Shown here in pieces: positions 29,375-39,748 of a stretch of 64,000 nt of DNA. The position numbers and the translations under genes were made by a program. Position 1 is the first letter of the stretch; every line of letters starts with the position of its first letter. The notes below the pieces were generated by a model. That model worked only from the letters and a program-made list of their open reading frames with translations. It did no database searches and was not told the origin of the DNA. The stretch comes from Acidisoma cellulosilyticum (lineage in GTDB: Bacteria; Pseudomonadota; Alphaproteobacteria; Acetobacterales; Acetobacteraceae), in assembly GCF_020621385.1 (NCBI RefSeq), contig NZ_JAESVA010000009.1:113354-177353 (forward strand). Reading direction: 5' to 3'.

Positions 29375-30280
29375 ATGACGCAGCGGCTTCCCCCTCTCAA
29401 TGCGATCAAGGCTTTCGAAGTCGCGGCCCGTGAAGGCAGTTTTGCTTTGGCGGCGGTGGAATTGGGCGTGTCCCCGGCGGCGGTCAGCCAGCAGATCCGC
29501 AATCTGGAGGACTTTTTCGGCAAGCAGCTTTTTGCGCGGACCGGCAATCGGGTGACGCTGACCGATGCCGGACGGGCGATCTATCCAGAGACGACACGCG
29601 CTTTGCGCGATCTTGCGGCGATGACGACACGCCTGCTGGAGGGGGAACAGCGGACGAGGCTTGTCGTCAGCGTGCCGTTCTCGCTCGCGGAATTCTGGCT
29701 GGCGCCCAAACTCGCCATGCTGGTGCAGGACTTTCCGCATCTGGCCATGGATGTGCGGGTCGAGGACGATCCCATCGACCTGCTGCGGCAGAATATTGAT
29801 CTTCGCATCAGCTACGGCGATTACCACTACCCGGCGATGACGGCGATTCCGCTGATCCAGGATGAGGTGCTGCCGGTTTGCGCGCCGTCCTTCTGGCATC
29901 AGCATCGGCGGGATGCTTTCGGGATCGAGGATATCCATGACGGCATGCTCATCCATACCAATTGGGGGCCGAGCTTTGCCTCTCATCCCACCTGGGCGGA
30001 TTGGTTCGCGAAGGCGGGCAGCGCGCGGCGCCCGGATGCGTCGCTTGGCCGCCGCGTCGGGCTATCCAGCCTTGCCTTATCATCGGCGCGCCTGGGGCTT
30101 GGTGTGGCGCTGGGGCAGAAGGCGCTCGCCTGGGCGGATCTGGAGGCCGGGCGGCTGATCGCGCTTTCCCCCACCGCCCTGCGGCTGGGTCATCCCTATT
30201 GCGCCTTCACGCCCGGTGCCGGGCGGCTGCGGCCTGAGGTGCGGGCGCTGCTCGCTTTGCTCAGCACGGCGCCGCGGTAG
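29375..30280 (+). CDS. LysR family transcriptional regulator (GcvA-like)
   Basis: 301-aa activator/repressor. HTH at residues ~7-66 (LNAIKAFEVAAREGSFALAAVELGVSPAAVSQQIRNLE) and a C-terminal periplasmic-binding-type effector domain. The opening LPPLNAIKAFEVAAR is the GcvA-like subgroup, which often controls amino-acid metabolism. I chose ATG 29375 because GTGGTGG lies just upstream; ATG 29348 would add nine residues. It is divergent from the Fe/2OG oxygenase (98-bp gap) and probably regulates it, by the usual LysR logic. Confidence 0.9.
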   Translation: MTQRLPPLNAIKAFEVAAREGSFALAAVELGVSPAAVSQQIRNLEDFFGKQLFARTGNRVTLTDAGRAIYPETTRALRDLAAMTTRLLEGEQRTRLVVSVPFSLAEFWLAPKLAMLVQDFPHLAMDVRVEDDPIDLLRQNIDLRISYGDYHYPAMTAIPLIQDEVLPVCAPSFWHQHRRDAFGIEDIHDGMLIHTNWGPSFASHPTWADWFAKAGSARRPDASLGRRVGLSSLALSSARLGLGVALGQKALAWADLEAGRLIALSPTALRLGHPYCAFTPGAGRLRPEVRALLALLSTAPR

Positions 30281-30293
30281 GCTTGTTCTCCCT

Positions 30294-30374
30294 GTCGTCC
30301 GCGCACGTGTTGCGCGGATCTATCTGGCTGGGCGCCACACCGGGTAGGTCCCCGGGACAAGCCCGGGGATGACG
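30294..30374. repeat. REP-like palindrome pair A
   Basis: Two inverted hairpin units between the convergent lysR and hutU genes. Unit 1: CCGCGC (30299-30304) with GCGCGG (30312-30317), edges GTCGTC and GGATCTATC. Unit 2, in opposite orientation: CCCCGGG (30350-30356) with CCCGGGG (30362-30368) and edge GGATGACG. Edges match three other pairs in the window. Confidence 0.8.
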
Positions 30375-30409
30375 ATTCTGAGGTCCATTCTAAGGAATGA
30401 GCCGTCAAA

Positions 30410-32077
30410 TCACCCCAGAATACCGGGCAGGTTGAGGCCCTTGTCCTTCGCGCAGTCGATCGCGATCTCATACCCCGCGTCTGCGTGCCGCATGACACCG
30501 GTTGCCGGGTCGTTCCACAGCACGCGCTCCAGACGCCGCGCCGCGTCTTCCGTGCCGTCGGCCACGATGACCATGCCGGAATGCTGTGAATAGCCCATGC
30601 CGACGCCGCCGCCGTGATGCAGAGACACCCAGGTCGCACCCGACGCCGTGTTGAGAAGTGCGTTGAGCAAAGGCCAGTCGGAGACTGCGTCCGATCCGTC
30701 CTTCATCGATTCCGTCTCACGGTTCGGGCTCGCGACCGAGCCGGAATCGAGATGGTCACGCCCGATGACGATCGGCGCCTTCAATTCCCCACTGGCGACC
30801 ATGTCGTTGAAAGCGAGGCCCAGACGGTGACGATCACCCAGGCCCACCCAGCAGATACGCGCCGGCAGGCCCTGGAAGGCGATGCGCTCGCGCGCCATGT
30901 CCAGCCAGTTATGGAGATGCGCATTGTCGGGCAGCAGCTCTTTCACCTTCTGGTCGGTCTTGTAGATATCTTCCGGGTCACCCGACAGCGCCGCCCAGCG
31001 GAAGGGGCCGATGCCACGGCAGAATAGCGGCCGGATATAGGCCGGCACGAAGCCCGGAAAGTCGAAAGCGTCGGTGACACCTTCATCCTTGGCGACCTGA
31101 CGGATGTTGTTGCCGTAGTCGAGGACGGGAATACCCATCTTCCAGAAATCCAGCATCGCGCGCACATGCACGGCCATGCTGGCGCGGGATGCCTTCGTGA
31201 CCGCCTGCGGATCGCGCTCGCGCTTGTCTTCCCACTCACCAACCGTCCAGCCGATGGGCAGATAGCCGTTGAGCGGATCATGGGCAGAGGTCTGGTCCGT
31301 CACCGCGTCCGGCTTCACGCCGCGCTTGACAAGGTCGGAAAAAACTTCGGCCGCATTGCCGAGCAGCCCGACCGAGACCGGCTTGCCGTCCGTCTTGGCG
31401 CGCTCAAGAATCTCCAGCGCGTCATCCAGATCCTTCGCCTGCACGTCGAGATAGCGGGTGCGCAGACGCATATCGATGCGGCTCGCCTGGCATTCGACCG
31501 CGAGGCAGGAGAAGCCCGCCATCACGGCGGCCAGCGGCTGCGCGCCGCCCATGCCACCCAGACCGCCGGTCAGAATCCAGCGGCCGGATGCATCGCCATT
31601 GTAATGCTGGCGCGCGACTTCGACGAAAGTCTCATAAGTGCCCTGAACGATGCCCTGGGTCCCGATATAGATCCAGGAACCGGCCGTCATCTGGCCGTAC
31701 ATCATCAGGCCCTTGCGATCCAGCTCATGGAAATGGTCCCAATTCGCCCAGGCCGGCACGATATTCGAATTGGCAATCAGCACGCGCGGCGCGTCCTTAT
31801 GCGTCTGGAAGACGCCGACCGGTTTTCCGCTTTGTACCAGCAGAGTCTGGTTCTCTTCCAGATCGCGCAGGCTGGCGACAATCCGGTCAAAACTCTCCCA
31901 ATCGCGGGCGGCGCGGCCGATGCCGCCATAGACCACGAGTTCTTCCGGACGCTCGGCCACCGCCGCGTCCAGATTGTTCATCAGCATGCGCAAGGGCGCT
32001 TCCGTCAGCCAGGACTTGGCGGAAAGTTCCGTCCCATGCGGGGCGGCGATACGGCGGGCGTTGTCGAGGCGGGTCAT
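30410..32077 (-). CDS. hutU: Urocanate hydratase
   Basis: Second step of histidine degradation, urocanate to imidazolonepropionate, with tightly bound NAD. 555 aa, the normal size. Conserved stretches include [38 protein letters not shown], the NAD-binding region [17 protein letters not shown] and [18 protein letters not shown]. Its start overlaps the hutH stop by 4 nt, so hutH-hutU are translationally coupled. Last gene of the minus-strand hut operon. Confidence 0.97.
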   Translation of the reverse strand: MTRLDNARRIAAPHGTELSAKSWLTEAPLRMLMNNLDAAVAERPEELVVYGGIGRAARDWESFDRIVASLRDLEENQTLLVQSGKPVGVFQTHKDAPRVLIANSNIVPAWANWDHFHELDRKGLMMYGQMTAGSWIYIGTQGIVQGTYETFVEVARQHYNGDASGRWILTGGLGGMGGAQPLAAVMAGFSCLAVECQASRIDMRLRTRYLDVQAKDLDDALEILERAKTDGKPVSVGLLGNAAEVFSDLVKRGVKPDAVTDQTSAHDPLNGYLPIGWTVGEWEDKRERDPQAVTKASRASMAVHVRAMLDFWKMGIPVLDYGNNIRQVAKDEGVTDAFDFPGFVPAYIRPLFCRGIGPFRWAALSGDPEDIYKTDQKVKELLPDNAHLHNWLDMARERIAFQGLPARICWVGLGDRHRLGLAFNDMVASGELKAPIVIGRDHLDSGSVASPNRETESMKDGSDAVSDWPLLNALLNTASGATWVSLHHGGGVGMGYSQHSGMVIVADGTEDAARRLERVLWNDPATGVMRHADAGYEIAIDCAKDKGLNLPGILG

Positions 32078-33615
32078 GCGGCGATCTCCAGCGAAGGAAG
32101 GTTGTCCCCAGCGGCGTTGATAACGGAACCCGAGCGGATCAGCGCGGTCGCGGCTTCCATATCGGGCGAGAAATGGCGGTCTTCGTCCAGCATCGGCACG
32201 GCGCGGCGAAGAAGCGCCCGAACGGATTCGAGCGGCTGACTGGACGCCATCGGCGCATGGAAGTCGCAGCCTTGCGTGGCGGCGAGCAATTCGATGCCGA
32301 GGACATGGCTGAGATTGGCGGCCATGCCCATCAGACGGCGGGCACCGTGGGCGGCCATGGAAACATGGTCTTCCTGATTGGCCGAGGTCGGGATGCTGTC
32401 CACACTCGCCGGATGGGCCATCTGCTTATTCTCGGAGACGAGCGCGGCGGCCGTGACCTGCGGGATCATGAAACCGGAATTCAGGCCTGGCTTCGGCGTC
32501 AGGAAGGCGGGCAGGCCGGACAAGGCCGGGTCGATCAGCATGGCCAAGCGCCGCTCGGCGATGGAGCCGATTTCGCAAAGCGTCAGCGCGATCATATCGG
32601 CAGCGAAGGCGACGGGTTCGGCATGGAAATTCCCGCCCGAGAGCACTTCGCCTTGTTCCGCGAAGACCAGCGGATTGTCCGAGACGCCATTGGCTTCGGT
32701 GCCGAGGGTGGTCGCCGCCTGCCGCAGCACGTCCAGCGCCGCCCCCATCACCTGCGGCTGGCACCGCAGGCAGTACGGGTCCTGCACACGCTCATCGCCT
32801 TCGACATGGGAGGCGCGAATGACGCTGCCCTCCATCAGCCCGCGCAGCGCGGCGGCGACGTCGATCTGGCCCTTGTGGCGGCGCAGCGCATGGATGCGCG
32901 GATCGAAGGGCGTATCCGATCCCTTGGCCGCATCGGTCGAGAGCGCGCCGGTGACGAGGGCGGATTGCAGCAGCAGTTCGGCCTCGAACAGCCCGGCCAG
33001 GGCATAGGCGGTGGAGAATTGGGTGCCGTTCAGCAGGGCGAGACCTTCCTTCGGGCCCAGCGTAATCGGCGCCAGCCCTGCTTTCGCCAAAGCCGCCTCA
33101 GCGGGCAAACGCTCGCCCTGGAACAGAATCTCACCCACGCCGATCATGGTCGCGGTCATATGGGCGAGGGGAGCGAGATCGCCGGACGCGCCGACCGAGC
33201 CCTGGGCCGGCACGATCGGCACCAGTTCCTGCGCCAGCATGGCTTCCAGCAGAGCGACCGTTTCCGGTTTCACGCCGGAGGCGCCCTGGGCGAGGCTGGC
33301 CAGTTTCAGCGCCATCATCAGCCGCGCGACGGAGGCCGGCATCGGCTCACCCACGCCGGCGGCGTGCGACAGCACGATATTGCGCTGAAGCTTTTCCAGA
33401 TCGGCGTCGTCGATACGGATGCTGGCCAGCCGGCCGAAGCCGGTATTGATGCCGTAGATCGGCTCGCCTTTGGCGAGGATTTTCTGCACCGCCGCCGCAC
33501 TGGCCGCAATCGGTCCGGCCGAGGCCGGGTCCAGCGAAAGCCCCGCCGTGCCGGTGCGATAGATGCGGCGCCAATCGGAAAGCGGCACCGATCCAGGCTT
33601 CAAAACCAATGTCAT
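32074..33615 (-). CDS. hutH: Histidine ammonia-lyase
   Basis: Deaminates histidine to urocanate using the self-made MIO cofactor. The MIO tripeptide is Ala143-Ser144-Gly145 in [20 protein letters not shown] (catalytic Tyr) is at residue 54. Length 513. The 218 bp upstream contain a REP-like pair (33673-33748) and a HutC-operator-like palindrome (33791-33806). Downstream overlap with hutU. Confidence 0.97.
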   Translation of the reverse strand: MTLVLKPGSVPLSDWRRIYRTGTAGLSLDPASAGPIAASAAAVQKILAKGEPIYGINTGFGRLASIRIDDADLEKLQRNIVLSHAAGVGEPMPASVARLMMALKLASLAQGASGVKPETVALLEAMLAQELVPIVPAQGSVGASGDLAPLAHMTATMIGVGEILFQGERLPAEAALAKAGLAPITLGPKEGLALLNGTQFSTAYALAGLFEAELLLQSALVTGALSTDAAKGSDTPFDPRIHALRRHKGQIDVAAALRGLMEGSVIRASHVEGDERVQDPYCLRCQPQVMGAALDVLRQAATTLGTEANGVSDNPLVFAEQGEVLSGGNFHAEPVAFAADMIALTLCEIGSIAERRLAMLIDPALSGLPAFLTPKPGLNSGFMIPQVTAAALVSENKQMAHPASVDSIPTSANQEDHVSMAAHGARRLMGMAANLSHVLGIELLAATQGCDFHAPMASSQPLESVRALLRRAVPMLDEDRHFSPDMEAATALIRSGSVINAAGDNLPSLEIAA

Positions 33616-33672
33616 TCGGTTGTTCCTAGCGCAGCTGAAGAAGGAGAGGCCTAGCCAAAGGATAACCTCATT

Positions 33673-33748
33673 TCGTCATGCGCGGACTTGATCCGCACAT
33701 CCACCGGCAACCAAGCTTGGACCCTCGGGTTCAGCCCGAGGGTGACGA
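33673..33748. repeat. REP-like palindrome pair B
   Basis: Unit 1 has GCGGA/TCCGC arms between 33681 and 33698 with the edge TCGTCATG. Unit 2, inverted, has CCCTCGGG/CCCGAGGG arms between 33722 and 33742 with the edge GGTGACGAT. Lies between hutC and hutH on the hut transcript or its upstream edge. Confidence 0.75.
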
Positions 33749-33790
33749 TCTGAGAGGCAAATCGCACAGATCTCTAAGATCGATCTGCGG

Positions 33791-33806
33791 ATATGTCTAT
33801 ACATAT
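33791..33806. promoter_or_regulatory. Candidate HutC operator upstream of hutH
   Basis: ATATGT (33791-33796) and ACATAT (33801-33806) flank CTAT. It resembles the short TGTATA/TATACA palindromes bound by HutC-type GntR repressors and lies about 175 bp before hutH, just behind hutC. By-eye assignment. Confidence 0.45.
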
Positions 33807-33833
33807 AAATGCCCTCAGCAAAGGAAAGCGGCT

Positions 33834-34508
33834 TCACCCCTCCCTTTGCTGGGCAAAGCGGCTGGTGAAGCGATGGCGCGATGCCGGATAGGTCAATCGC
33901 ACCTCGGTAATCGGTTCGCCGCCCTGCCAGGTGCGGCGGTCCAGCGTCAGACAGGCTGCCCCCGGCGCAATGCCCAGGCGCCGGGCCAGAACAGGCTCGG
34001 CCGCATGGGCGCCGATGACATGCTCGGCCTCGCTCCAGGCGACATGCTGCAGCAGCCAGGTGCCGGGCGGCGCATCGTCAAAGCTCTCCCCCGCCGCTTC
34101 CGGCACGGCGGAGAGGGAAATGCGCCGCTCCTCCAGCGCCAGCGGCGCTCCGTCACGTTCATGCAAGGTGGTGATGGAAAGCATGGGGCCGCGGGGCGTC
34201 TCCTCCACCGCGCGTGCCAGGATCGTGAAGCGGTAGGAGAGACCCAGGCTTGCCGATTCCTCGGCAAGATCGGCGATTTCCATCACCGCGCGCTCGGCGG
34301 CCGGGGCAGCGACCACCGTGCCCGCGCGGCGGCGGCGCGTGACGAGACCGTCGGCGGCCATAGCGGCGATCGCCTTGTTCACCGTCATGCGCGCGCAGCC
34401 ATATTCGGCCATCAACGCGTGTTCGGCCGGAATGGGATGGCCGGGCTTCCATTCGCCCGAGAGGATGCGCGTCTCGATATCGGCGCGGATGCGGTCGCTG
34501 AGGTTCAA
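33834..34508 (-). CDS. hutC: GntR/HutC family histidine-utilisation repressor
   Basis: Urocanate-responsive repressor. N-terminal winged helix at 1-66 ([45 protein letters not shown]) and a C-terminal UTRA effector domain (from about 80: [36 protein letters not shown]). The HutC assignment rests on the UTRA domain plus the adjacent hutH-hutU. Its start overlaps the stop of the upstream SDR gene (ATGA), so the SDR and kinase genes probably share this transcript. Confidence 0.9.
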   Translation of the reverse strand: MNLSDRIRADIETRILSGEWKPGHPIPAEHALMAEYGCARMTVNKAIAAMAADGLVTRRRRAGTVVAAPAAERAVMEIADLAEESASLGLSYRFTILARAVEETPRGPMLSITTLHERDGAPLALEERRISLSAVPEAAGESFDDAPPGTWLLQHVAWSEAEHVIGAHAAEPVLARRLGIAPGAACLTLDRRTWQGGEPITEVRLTYPASRHRFTSRFAQQREG

Positions 34509-35278
34509 TCGAGCGCCGCCAGGCTTTCGGGCAGCACCTGTCCGCCGTCGATGACCAAAGTCTGGCCGGTGATATAGCCGGCTTCCTCGGTCGCGAAGAA
34601 CAAGGCCGCATTGGCGATATCCTCGACCGAGCCCAGCCGCTTGAGCGGAATGGAGGAGGCCATCGCGTTCGTATAATCCTCGCCCATGGCGAGAAGCCCT
34701 TCGGTCGCGATATTGCCGGGTAGCACGGCATTGATGGTGATGCCTTTGGCGGCGAGCTCAATCGCGGCGGTGCGCACGAAACCAAGCTGGCCGGCCTTGC
34801 TCGCCCCGTAATGGGACCAGCCGGGAAAACCGGTGATCGGCCCGGTGATGGAGGATGTCACCACAATCCGTCCGCGCCCGGTCTTTTCCAGCGCTGCCAT
34901 GCAGGCTTTGACCGACAGGAAAGTGCCGCGCAGGTTGATGCCCATCACCTCATCGAAATCCGCCGCCGTCATGTCTTCCAGCCTGGCCGAGGGGAAAACG
35001 CCGGCATTGGCACAGAGGATATCGATGCCGCCGAAATGATCCTGCGCTGCCGCCGCGATGGCATGGGCCCCGGCCTCGGTCGCGATATCGGCCGCAATGG
35101 CGACGGCCCGTCCGCCCGTCACGGCAATGTCCTCGGCGACAAGGTTCGCGGCGTGGCGGTCTCGGGCCACGACGACGACGCGACAGCCGGCCGCGGCGAA
35201 GCGTTTGGCGATGCCCCGGCCGATCCCTTTGCTGGCGCCGGTGACGATAACGACGCGACCGGACAAAGACGTGAACAT
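34505..35278 (-). CDS. Short-chain dehydrogenase/reductase (FabG-like)
   Basis: 257-aa classical SDR, cytoplasmic, NAD(P)-dependent. Cofactor motif TGASKGIG at residues 14-21, NAG at about 90, catalytic Ser (SSITGP), Tyr and Lys (YGASKAG), and the C-terminal [10 protein letters not shown]. An arginine-containing ARDRH after strand 2 hints at NADP preference, which is only suggestive. It lies 11 bp after a small-molecule kinase gene and overlaps hutC by 4 nt. Substrate cannot be read from sequence. Confidence 0.85.
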   Translation of the reverse strand: MFTSLSGRVVIVTGASKGIGRGIAKRFAAAGCRVVVVARDRHAANLVAEDIAVTGGRAVAIAADIATEAGAHAIAAAAQDHFGGIDILCANAGVFPSARLEDMTAADFDEVMGINLRGTFLSVKACMAALEKTGRGRIVVTSSITGPITGFPGWSHYGASKAGQLGFVRTAAIELAAKGITINAVLPGNIATEGLLAMGEDYTNAMASSIPLKRLGSVEDIANAALFFATEEAGYITGQTLVIDGGQVLPESLAALD

Positions 35279-35289
35279 GCTTTTCCCTC

Positions 35290-36270
35290 TTATCCTGCTG
35301 ACAGAAACCGATCCGCGAGCACCAGGGCGCCCGCGGTATAGCCCGCGCCCATCTCCTGCGCGGTCGGCGTTTCGGCGTGGCTGGCGACCCAGGCCACCAG
35401 CAGCATCCGCCGCATCAGCACAAGGGCGGGCAGGATCGCCTCATCCTCAGCCGAGAGCGGTGCGATACGCCGATAGCCCGCGACCCAGCTTGCTGCGAGG
35501 CTTGGCACCACCGGCTCATGCTCGAAGAAGCTGACGGCGGAGGCGAAATCATACATGAACCAGCTGAAGCCGCAGTCATCGAAATCGATCACCCTTAGCC
35601 GCTCGCCCTCGACCAGAAGATTGGCGAGACGGAGGTCGCCATGGATGAGGCCGAAACGGTCCTCGCCCATGCCATAGACGTCGAGCTGCGCCGCGATGGC
35701 GCTTTGCGCGCGTTCCAGCAGCGCAAGCCCGGACGCGTCCAGGCCCAGCCCGGCGCGCCAATCCCCCCAATAGCCCTGGCGGCCGAGGATGGTCTCCACC
35801 GTCCAGCTTTTGCGGGCGAAACCGGGTGGGCGCGTCCAGCCGCGCGCATGGGCGTGCAGCCGAGCCGTCACCTCGCCCAATTCCCCGAACCACGCGACCA
35901 GATCCTCATGCGGTTCGGGCGAGCGGCCGGGGACGAATGCGAAGGCGGTGACCGACCGCTCGGTCCCATCATGCATCAGCCGATGGAGCAATGCGCCATT
36001 GGCGCCCGGCACCGGGGCAGGGGTATCCACAATGCCCTGCTCGCGCAGCGCCGCGATCCAGGCCAGTTCGCCGGCAATTTCATGCTGGTCGTGATAGCCC
36101 GGCCGATGCACGCGCAGAATAAGCCGCCGCGCCCCATCCTCCGCCAGATAGGTCGCATTCTCGGAAATATTGAGCAGCGACAGTTTCGCGCCTGGCGAGA
36201 TTGCCCATTCATGCAGCTTTTGGCCGAGCGCGAGGTGCAAGCTCGCCAGGAATTCGTCATTATAGGTCAT
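35290..36270 (-). CDS. APH-fold small-molecule kinase (phosphotransferase family)
   Basis: 326-aa aminoglycoside-phosphotransferase-fold protein. Catalytic loop [11 protein letters not shown] (Asp as base) and Mg-binding IDFDDCG are intact; nucleotide-binding N-lobe with [22 protein letters not shown]. The [13 protein letters not shown] stretch and overall size resemble homoserine/hydroxylysine/ethanolamine-kinase-type members rather than resistance enzymes. First gene of the minus-strand kinase-SDR-hutC-hutH-hutU run and divergent from a class III aminotransferase. Kinase plus class III PLP enzyme is the pairing seen for amino-alcohol kinase/phospholyase couples; that role is a hypothesis. 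Confidence 0.82.
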   Translation of the reverse strand: MTYNDEFLASLHLALGQKLHEWAISPGAKLSLLNISENATYLAEDGARRLILRVHRPGYHDQHEIAGELAWIAALREQGIVDTPAPVPGANGALLHRLMHDGTERSVTAFAFVPGRSPEPHEDLVAWFGELGEVTARLHAHARGWTRPPGFARKSWTVETILGRQGYWGDWRAGLGLDASGLALLERAQSAIAAQLDVYGMGEDRFGLIHGDLRLANLLVEGERLRVIDFDDCGFSWFMYDFASAVSFFEHEPVVPSLAASWVAGYRRIAPLSAEDEAILPALVLMRRMLLVAWVASHAETPTAQEMGAGYTAGALVLADRFLSAG

Positions 36271-36325
36271 GGCTGCCCATCATCCGGGCAGCGGGATCAA
36301 GACGTCAATGCGGGACCGGCAAGCT

Positions 36326-37627
36326 ATGGACGATTTCAACGCGAAGGCAGGCTTCTTTTCGGGCGGGCTCGGCTTCGCCTCCAAGGCCGAGGTGTTGGAG
36401 AAGGCGGCCCAATACTGGAACCCGCATAAAACCAAGTTCTGGCAGGAGAGCGGCACCGATCTCGTCATCGGCCGGCGCGCGGGGTACGAGCTTTTCGATG
36501 TGTCAGGCAAGCGGCTGATCGATCTGCATCTGAACGGCGGCACCTATAATCTGGGCCATCGCAATCCTGAACTGGTCGAGGCGATGCGGTCGGCGCTCGA
36601 TATTTTCGACATGGGCAATCATCATTTCCCGAGCCTGGCGCGCACGGCCTTGGCCGAGGCGCTGGCCGCGACCGCGCCCTGGGACGGTTGCCGCACCATC
36701 TTCGGCTCGGGCGGCGGCGAGGCCATCGACATCGCGCTGAAATCCGCCCGCCATGCGACCGGACGGCGCAAGATCGTCTCTGTCATCAAGGCCTATCACG
36801 GCCATACCGGGCTTGCCGTCTGCACCGGCGATGCGCGTTTTTCCGAGCGCTTCCTGTCGGATCGGCCGGACGAATTCATCCAAGTACCGTTCAACGATCT
36901 GGATGCCATGGAGCAGGCGCTGGCGGGCGAGGACATCGCCTGCGTCATCATGGAAACCATCCCGGCGACCTATGGCTTTCCCATGCCGGCGGAGACCTAT
37001 CTGCCGGGCGTGAAGGCGCTGTGCGAGCGCACCGGCGCGCTTTACATCGCCGATGAGGTGCAGACCGGGCTGATGCGCACGGGCACACTCTGGGCCATTA
37101 CCGGCTATGGCGTGACGCCCGATATCATCGTCGCCGGCAAGGGCATCGGCGGCGGGCTTTACCCGCTGGGCGTGGTGCTGGTCTCCCCGCGTGCCGGTCG
37201 CTGGCTGGAGGAGGACGGTTTCGCCCATATGTCGACCGGCGGCGGGGCCGAGCTTGGCTGCATTGTCGCGCTGAAGGCGCTGGAGATTACGCTGCGGCCC
37301 GAGAGTATCGCGAATGGCGCAAGGGTGGCGGCAAGGCTGCGGGAAGGTTTGGAGGCGCTGCAATCCCGCCACAGCTTCTTCAACGAAATCCGTCAGAATG
37401 GCCTTGTCATCGGCCTTGGCTTTGACCACCCAACCGGCGCGCGCTTCGTGTCGCGGGCTTTGTACGAACGCGGTATCTGGGCGATTTTCTCGACCCTCGA
37501 TCCGCGCATTCTGCAATTCAAGCCGGGATTGTTGATGGACGCGGCGCTGACGGAGGAAACGCTGTCGATCATCGACGCTGCCTTGCAGGCGGTGAAGGCG
37601 ATGCCGGAATTGACAGGTGGGGGCTAG
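36326..37627 (+). CDS. Class III PLP-dependent aminotransferase/phospholyase
   Basis: 433-aa fold-type I PLP enzyme. Motifs: GSGGGEAIDIALKSARHATGRRK (cofactor phosphate region), AYHGHTGLA, ADEVQTGLMRTG (PLP ring Asp) and IIVAGKGIGGGLYPLG with the Schiff-base Lys. The ATG at 36326 has GGCAAG nearby; in-frame starts at 36308 and 36269 exist, the latter overlapping the divergent kinase. In this family aminotransferases and phospholyases (ethanolamine-phosphate, phosphohydroxylysine) cannot be separated by motif alone. No other gene follows on this strand. Confidence 0.85.
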   Translation: MDDFNAKAGFFSGGLGFASKAEVLEKAAQYWNPHKTKFWQESGTDLVIGRRAGYELFDVSGKRLIDLHLNGGTYNLGHRNPELVEAMRSALDIFDMGNHHFPSLARTALAEALAATAPWDGCRTIFGSGGGEAIDIALKSARHATGRRKIVSVIKAYHGHTGLAVCTGDARFSERFLSDRPDEFIQVPFNDLDAMEQALAGEDIACVIMETIPATYGFPMPAETYLPGVKALCERTGALYIADEVQTGLMRTGTLWAITGYGVTPDIIVAGKGIGGGLYPLGVVLVSPRAGRWLEEDGFAHMSTGGGAELGCIVALKALEITLRPESIANGARVAARLREGLEALQSRHSFFNEIRQNGLVIGLGFDHPTGARFVSRALYERGIWAIFSTLDPRILQFKPGLLMDAALTEETLSIIDAALQAVKAMPELTGGG

Positions 37628-37901
37628 CCCTTCTCCACTTTAATTGCATTTGCGCTCCATATTTGTTGGTCTCAATAACGGTATGGAACCTAGCGCATGC
37701 CCGCTTGGCCCGAAGATTTCATTTCGCCCTTCGATCATCTGCGGGTGCCGTTCATCTGCGTGCCGGTCGTGGCGCCCCCGCGACGCTGGGCATCATTACC
37801 TCACTCGCGTCGGGATGACAGCGTATCGGGCGTCGGCGTCTGCAGTGGGTTTCAAAGAGATCCTGGAAGAAGCCCGCGGTATGTTTGATAAGTAGGGTCA
37901 C
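37628..37901. other. Gene-free stretch at the left edge of the low-GC island
   Basis: No convincing gene. A short frame from the ATG at 37697 (MPAWPEDFISPFDHLRVPF start) is possible but runs into a fragment (GTCGGGATGACAG, near 37811) that resembles half of the REP-like repeat, so it may be a broken remnant. Confidence 0.4.
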
Positions 37902-38351
37902 TTGATCACGCAGCCGGAACTCATTCTCAGCAACGCATTCCACCCGCTCGTCGGTCTCTCCGCCTGGCAGGTGCGAAATGGCTGGGGCACGATGATCACA
38001 ATGGAATTCGGGGAACCTCATCTCAAAATCAGAGAACCTATCGTCGCATCGGCAGACATGTCCGATAAGGTAAAAAGAACTTGGCGAGGCGACGGGTAAG
38101 CATCCTTGGCTAATGGCACCTATGGATCGAACAAGCACATTGGGAGATTCAGACGAAAGACAGGACTGCAACTAGCCAGACGTCCAAGCGAAGCGAGATA
38201 CAGGAAGCTTTTTTCCGATCTGAGCGTGGATCTGCTGCAACGAGCGACATGCATCGGTCTTACTGTCGTCAAGAAGAAACCCGATTCCGTAACATTCGTC
38301 TGGGACTATGACCCGGCAAATTCAGCATCGCAGCCTTCAAACTACGGCTAG
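37902..38351 (+). pseudogene. Decayed small uncharacterised protein gene
   Basis: The reading passes between two frames. Frame 1 (from TTG 37902) gives LVGLSAWQVRNGWGTMITMEFG and IREPIVASAD, ending at TAA 38097. The second frame, from about 38078, continues sensibly as NLARRRVSILG, a TAA at 38111, then WHLWIEQAHWEIQ. From about 38210 the reading returns to frame 1 as DLLQRATCIGLTVVKKKPDSVTFVWDYD to TAG 38349. The switches fall at an A5 run (38072-38076) and a T6 run (38209-38214). Joined, the product resembles, from memory, a widespread ~120-aa proteobacterial family with an E-W-H-L-W motif, the Glu here being the stop codon. Confidence 0.65.
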
Positions 38352-39748
38352 GGTCCTTTGCCAACAGGTCCCAGATTCTGCTGCAAGACGGTTAGGAGCG
38401 CCTTGAGGTCGATTTCTATAGTCGTGGATTGGAACGAACCCTTGGCCAAAATGCGTTGAAAACGATGACCAAGACCCGCGGCCAGGTTGAAAAAAAAGTC
38501 GGGCATCCAATCGCTTGTAGGCATGAATTCGACGACGAGGCAATTCTGTTGGGCAAAAATCAAATTCGTGAAACCTGCCCCATGCAGGCCTATGACCGCT
38601 TCCGCCTCTGAAAACAGACGAACTTGCTCAGCGAACGACATGCCTTCCAATATGGCCTTTTCGAACCCGAATCTCTCAGCAATGGCGATAGCCTGATCTT
38701 CGTTGATGGCTCGCCTTGTGCGGGAAACCTCTCTTGATATAAATATTCTCCGATTTCTTTTAACGGAATTGCCGAATTTATTTTTTAGATATTCGACGCA
38801 TTTTCGCACGGTCGCAGGATTTCGGACTATTCCATTTGTTATGATGGCCTTTTCTGGAACAAGAAGATTGTCAATTCTACGGCAGGAGAGGTGATCCATC
38901 TCTATGATTTGCCTATCCAGATCAAAGGCGAGGGCAATTTCTTTTTGGAAGGCGTTTTCCGTTTTTATCGTCAATAAGGGCAGGTCTTGATCGATCCAGC
39001 TGCGAACGCTAAAAACATTAATCATGTAATCAGCGAGGTGATGGTAATAATTATAATATCCGCCGATCAGGCAGGCCTTGTTTAATTTCAAGCTGTCAGG
39101 CTGTTGGTGAATGATGACGTCCCGGTGATGGCCCCGTTGAAGATGGACAGCATTCGGTGTTAAAACTGTTCCGTTGTTGCAGAGTACACTCCAATCCGTG
39201 GCGGTTACTCTGACATTGTTCAATATCAGGCTGCGCTCTCCATATTTTTCGCGACTCGTTATCTTTAACGCACGACGCGTTTTTCTCGGGGGAAATGGAT
39301 AAAGCAGTCTCTTCTCGGCTAAATCGAATGCGCCTTGTCGCTTGACTAAGGTAAATTTCTCCCATCCGCGAATCCAAGGACTTGCAATGGTTATCGTGCC
39401 ATTTCTGTCGGCACAGACATGAAACTCATTGCTCCGAATCGCGATTTCTTTTTCGTTTAGGGAGATGACATTGAAGGATGTCTTTGAACCATCAATATCG
39501 GTTCGGAATTCTACGGAATTCTCCAGTAAAGAGACAAGATAGCCATTTCTCTTATGGCTTAGCCGCAAAGCTTCTGTTTTTTGGGGCTTCTCCAAATAGA
39601 TCAGGTTTTCAAAGTCCTTATACATAAATTCATATAGTTTCCTGTGCTTGAGTTTCCCGAGAGTCACGTCAAAGACAAGGAAGGATGCGTGGTTCGCATT
39701 ATACAGTAAGTATTGCTCCATGTGACTGTCTGATCTCGGATAGGTCAT
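38348..39748 (-). CDS. GT61 (DUF563) family glycosyltransferase
   Basis: 466-aa soluble glycosyltransferase-like protein. The C-terminal ~270 residues carry the DUF563 pattern: GGYYNYYHHLADYM, RRIFISREVSRTRRAINED and the diagnostic EAVIGLHGAGFTNLIFAQ. The N-terminal ~190 residues are of unknown fold and lack a signal or membrane helix. Such enzymes are usually involved in surface polysaccharide or glycan synthesis. Base composition is clearly lower in GC than all neighbours (about 45% in a line counted by hand, against mid-60s), with A/T-ending codons, indicating horizontal acquisition. It slightly overlaps the pseudogene 3' end. Confidence 0.85.
   Translation of the reverse strand: MTYPRSDSHMEQYLLYNANHASFLVFDVTLGKLKHRKLYEFMYKDFENLIYLEKPQKTEALRLSHKRNGYLVSLLENSVEFRTDIDGSKTSFNVISLNEKEIAIRSNEFHVCADRNGTITIASPWIRGWEKFTLVKRQGAFDLAEKRLLYPFPPRKTRRALKITSREKYGERSLILNNVRVTATDWSVLCNNGTVLTPNAVHLQRGHHRDVIIHQQPDSLKLNKACLIGGYYNYYHHLADYMINVFSVRSWIDQDLPLLTIKTENAFQKEIALAFDLDRQIIEMDHLSCRRIDNLLVPEKAIITNGIVRNPATVRKCVEYLKNKFGNSVKRNRRIFISREVSRTRRAINEDQAIAIAERFGFEKAILEGMSFAEQVRLFSEAEAVIGLHGAGFTNLIFAQQNCLVVEFMPTSDWMPDFFFNLAAGLGHRFQRILAKGSFQSTTIEIDLKALLTVLQQNLGPVGKGP

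Noticed and set aside
31588..33654. A 690-residue plus-strand frame opposite hutU-hutH
   Set aside because: hutU and hutH are unequivocal on the minus strand; the frame shows no domain.
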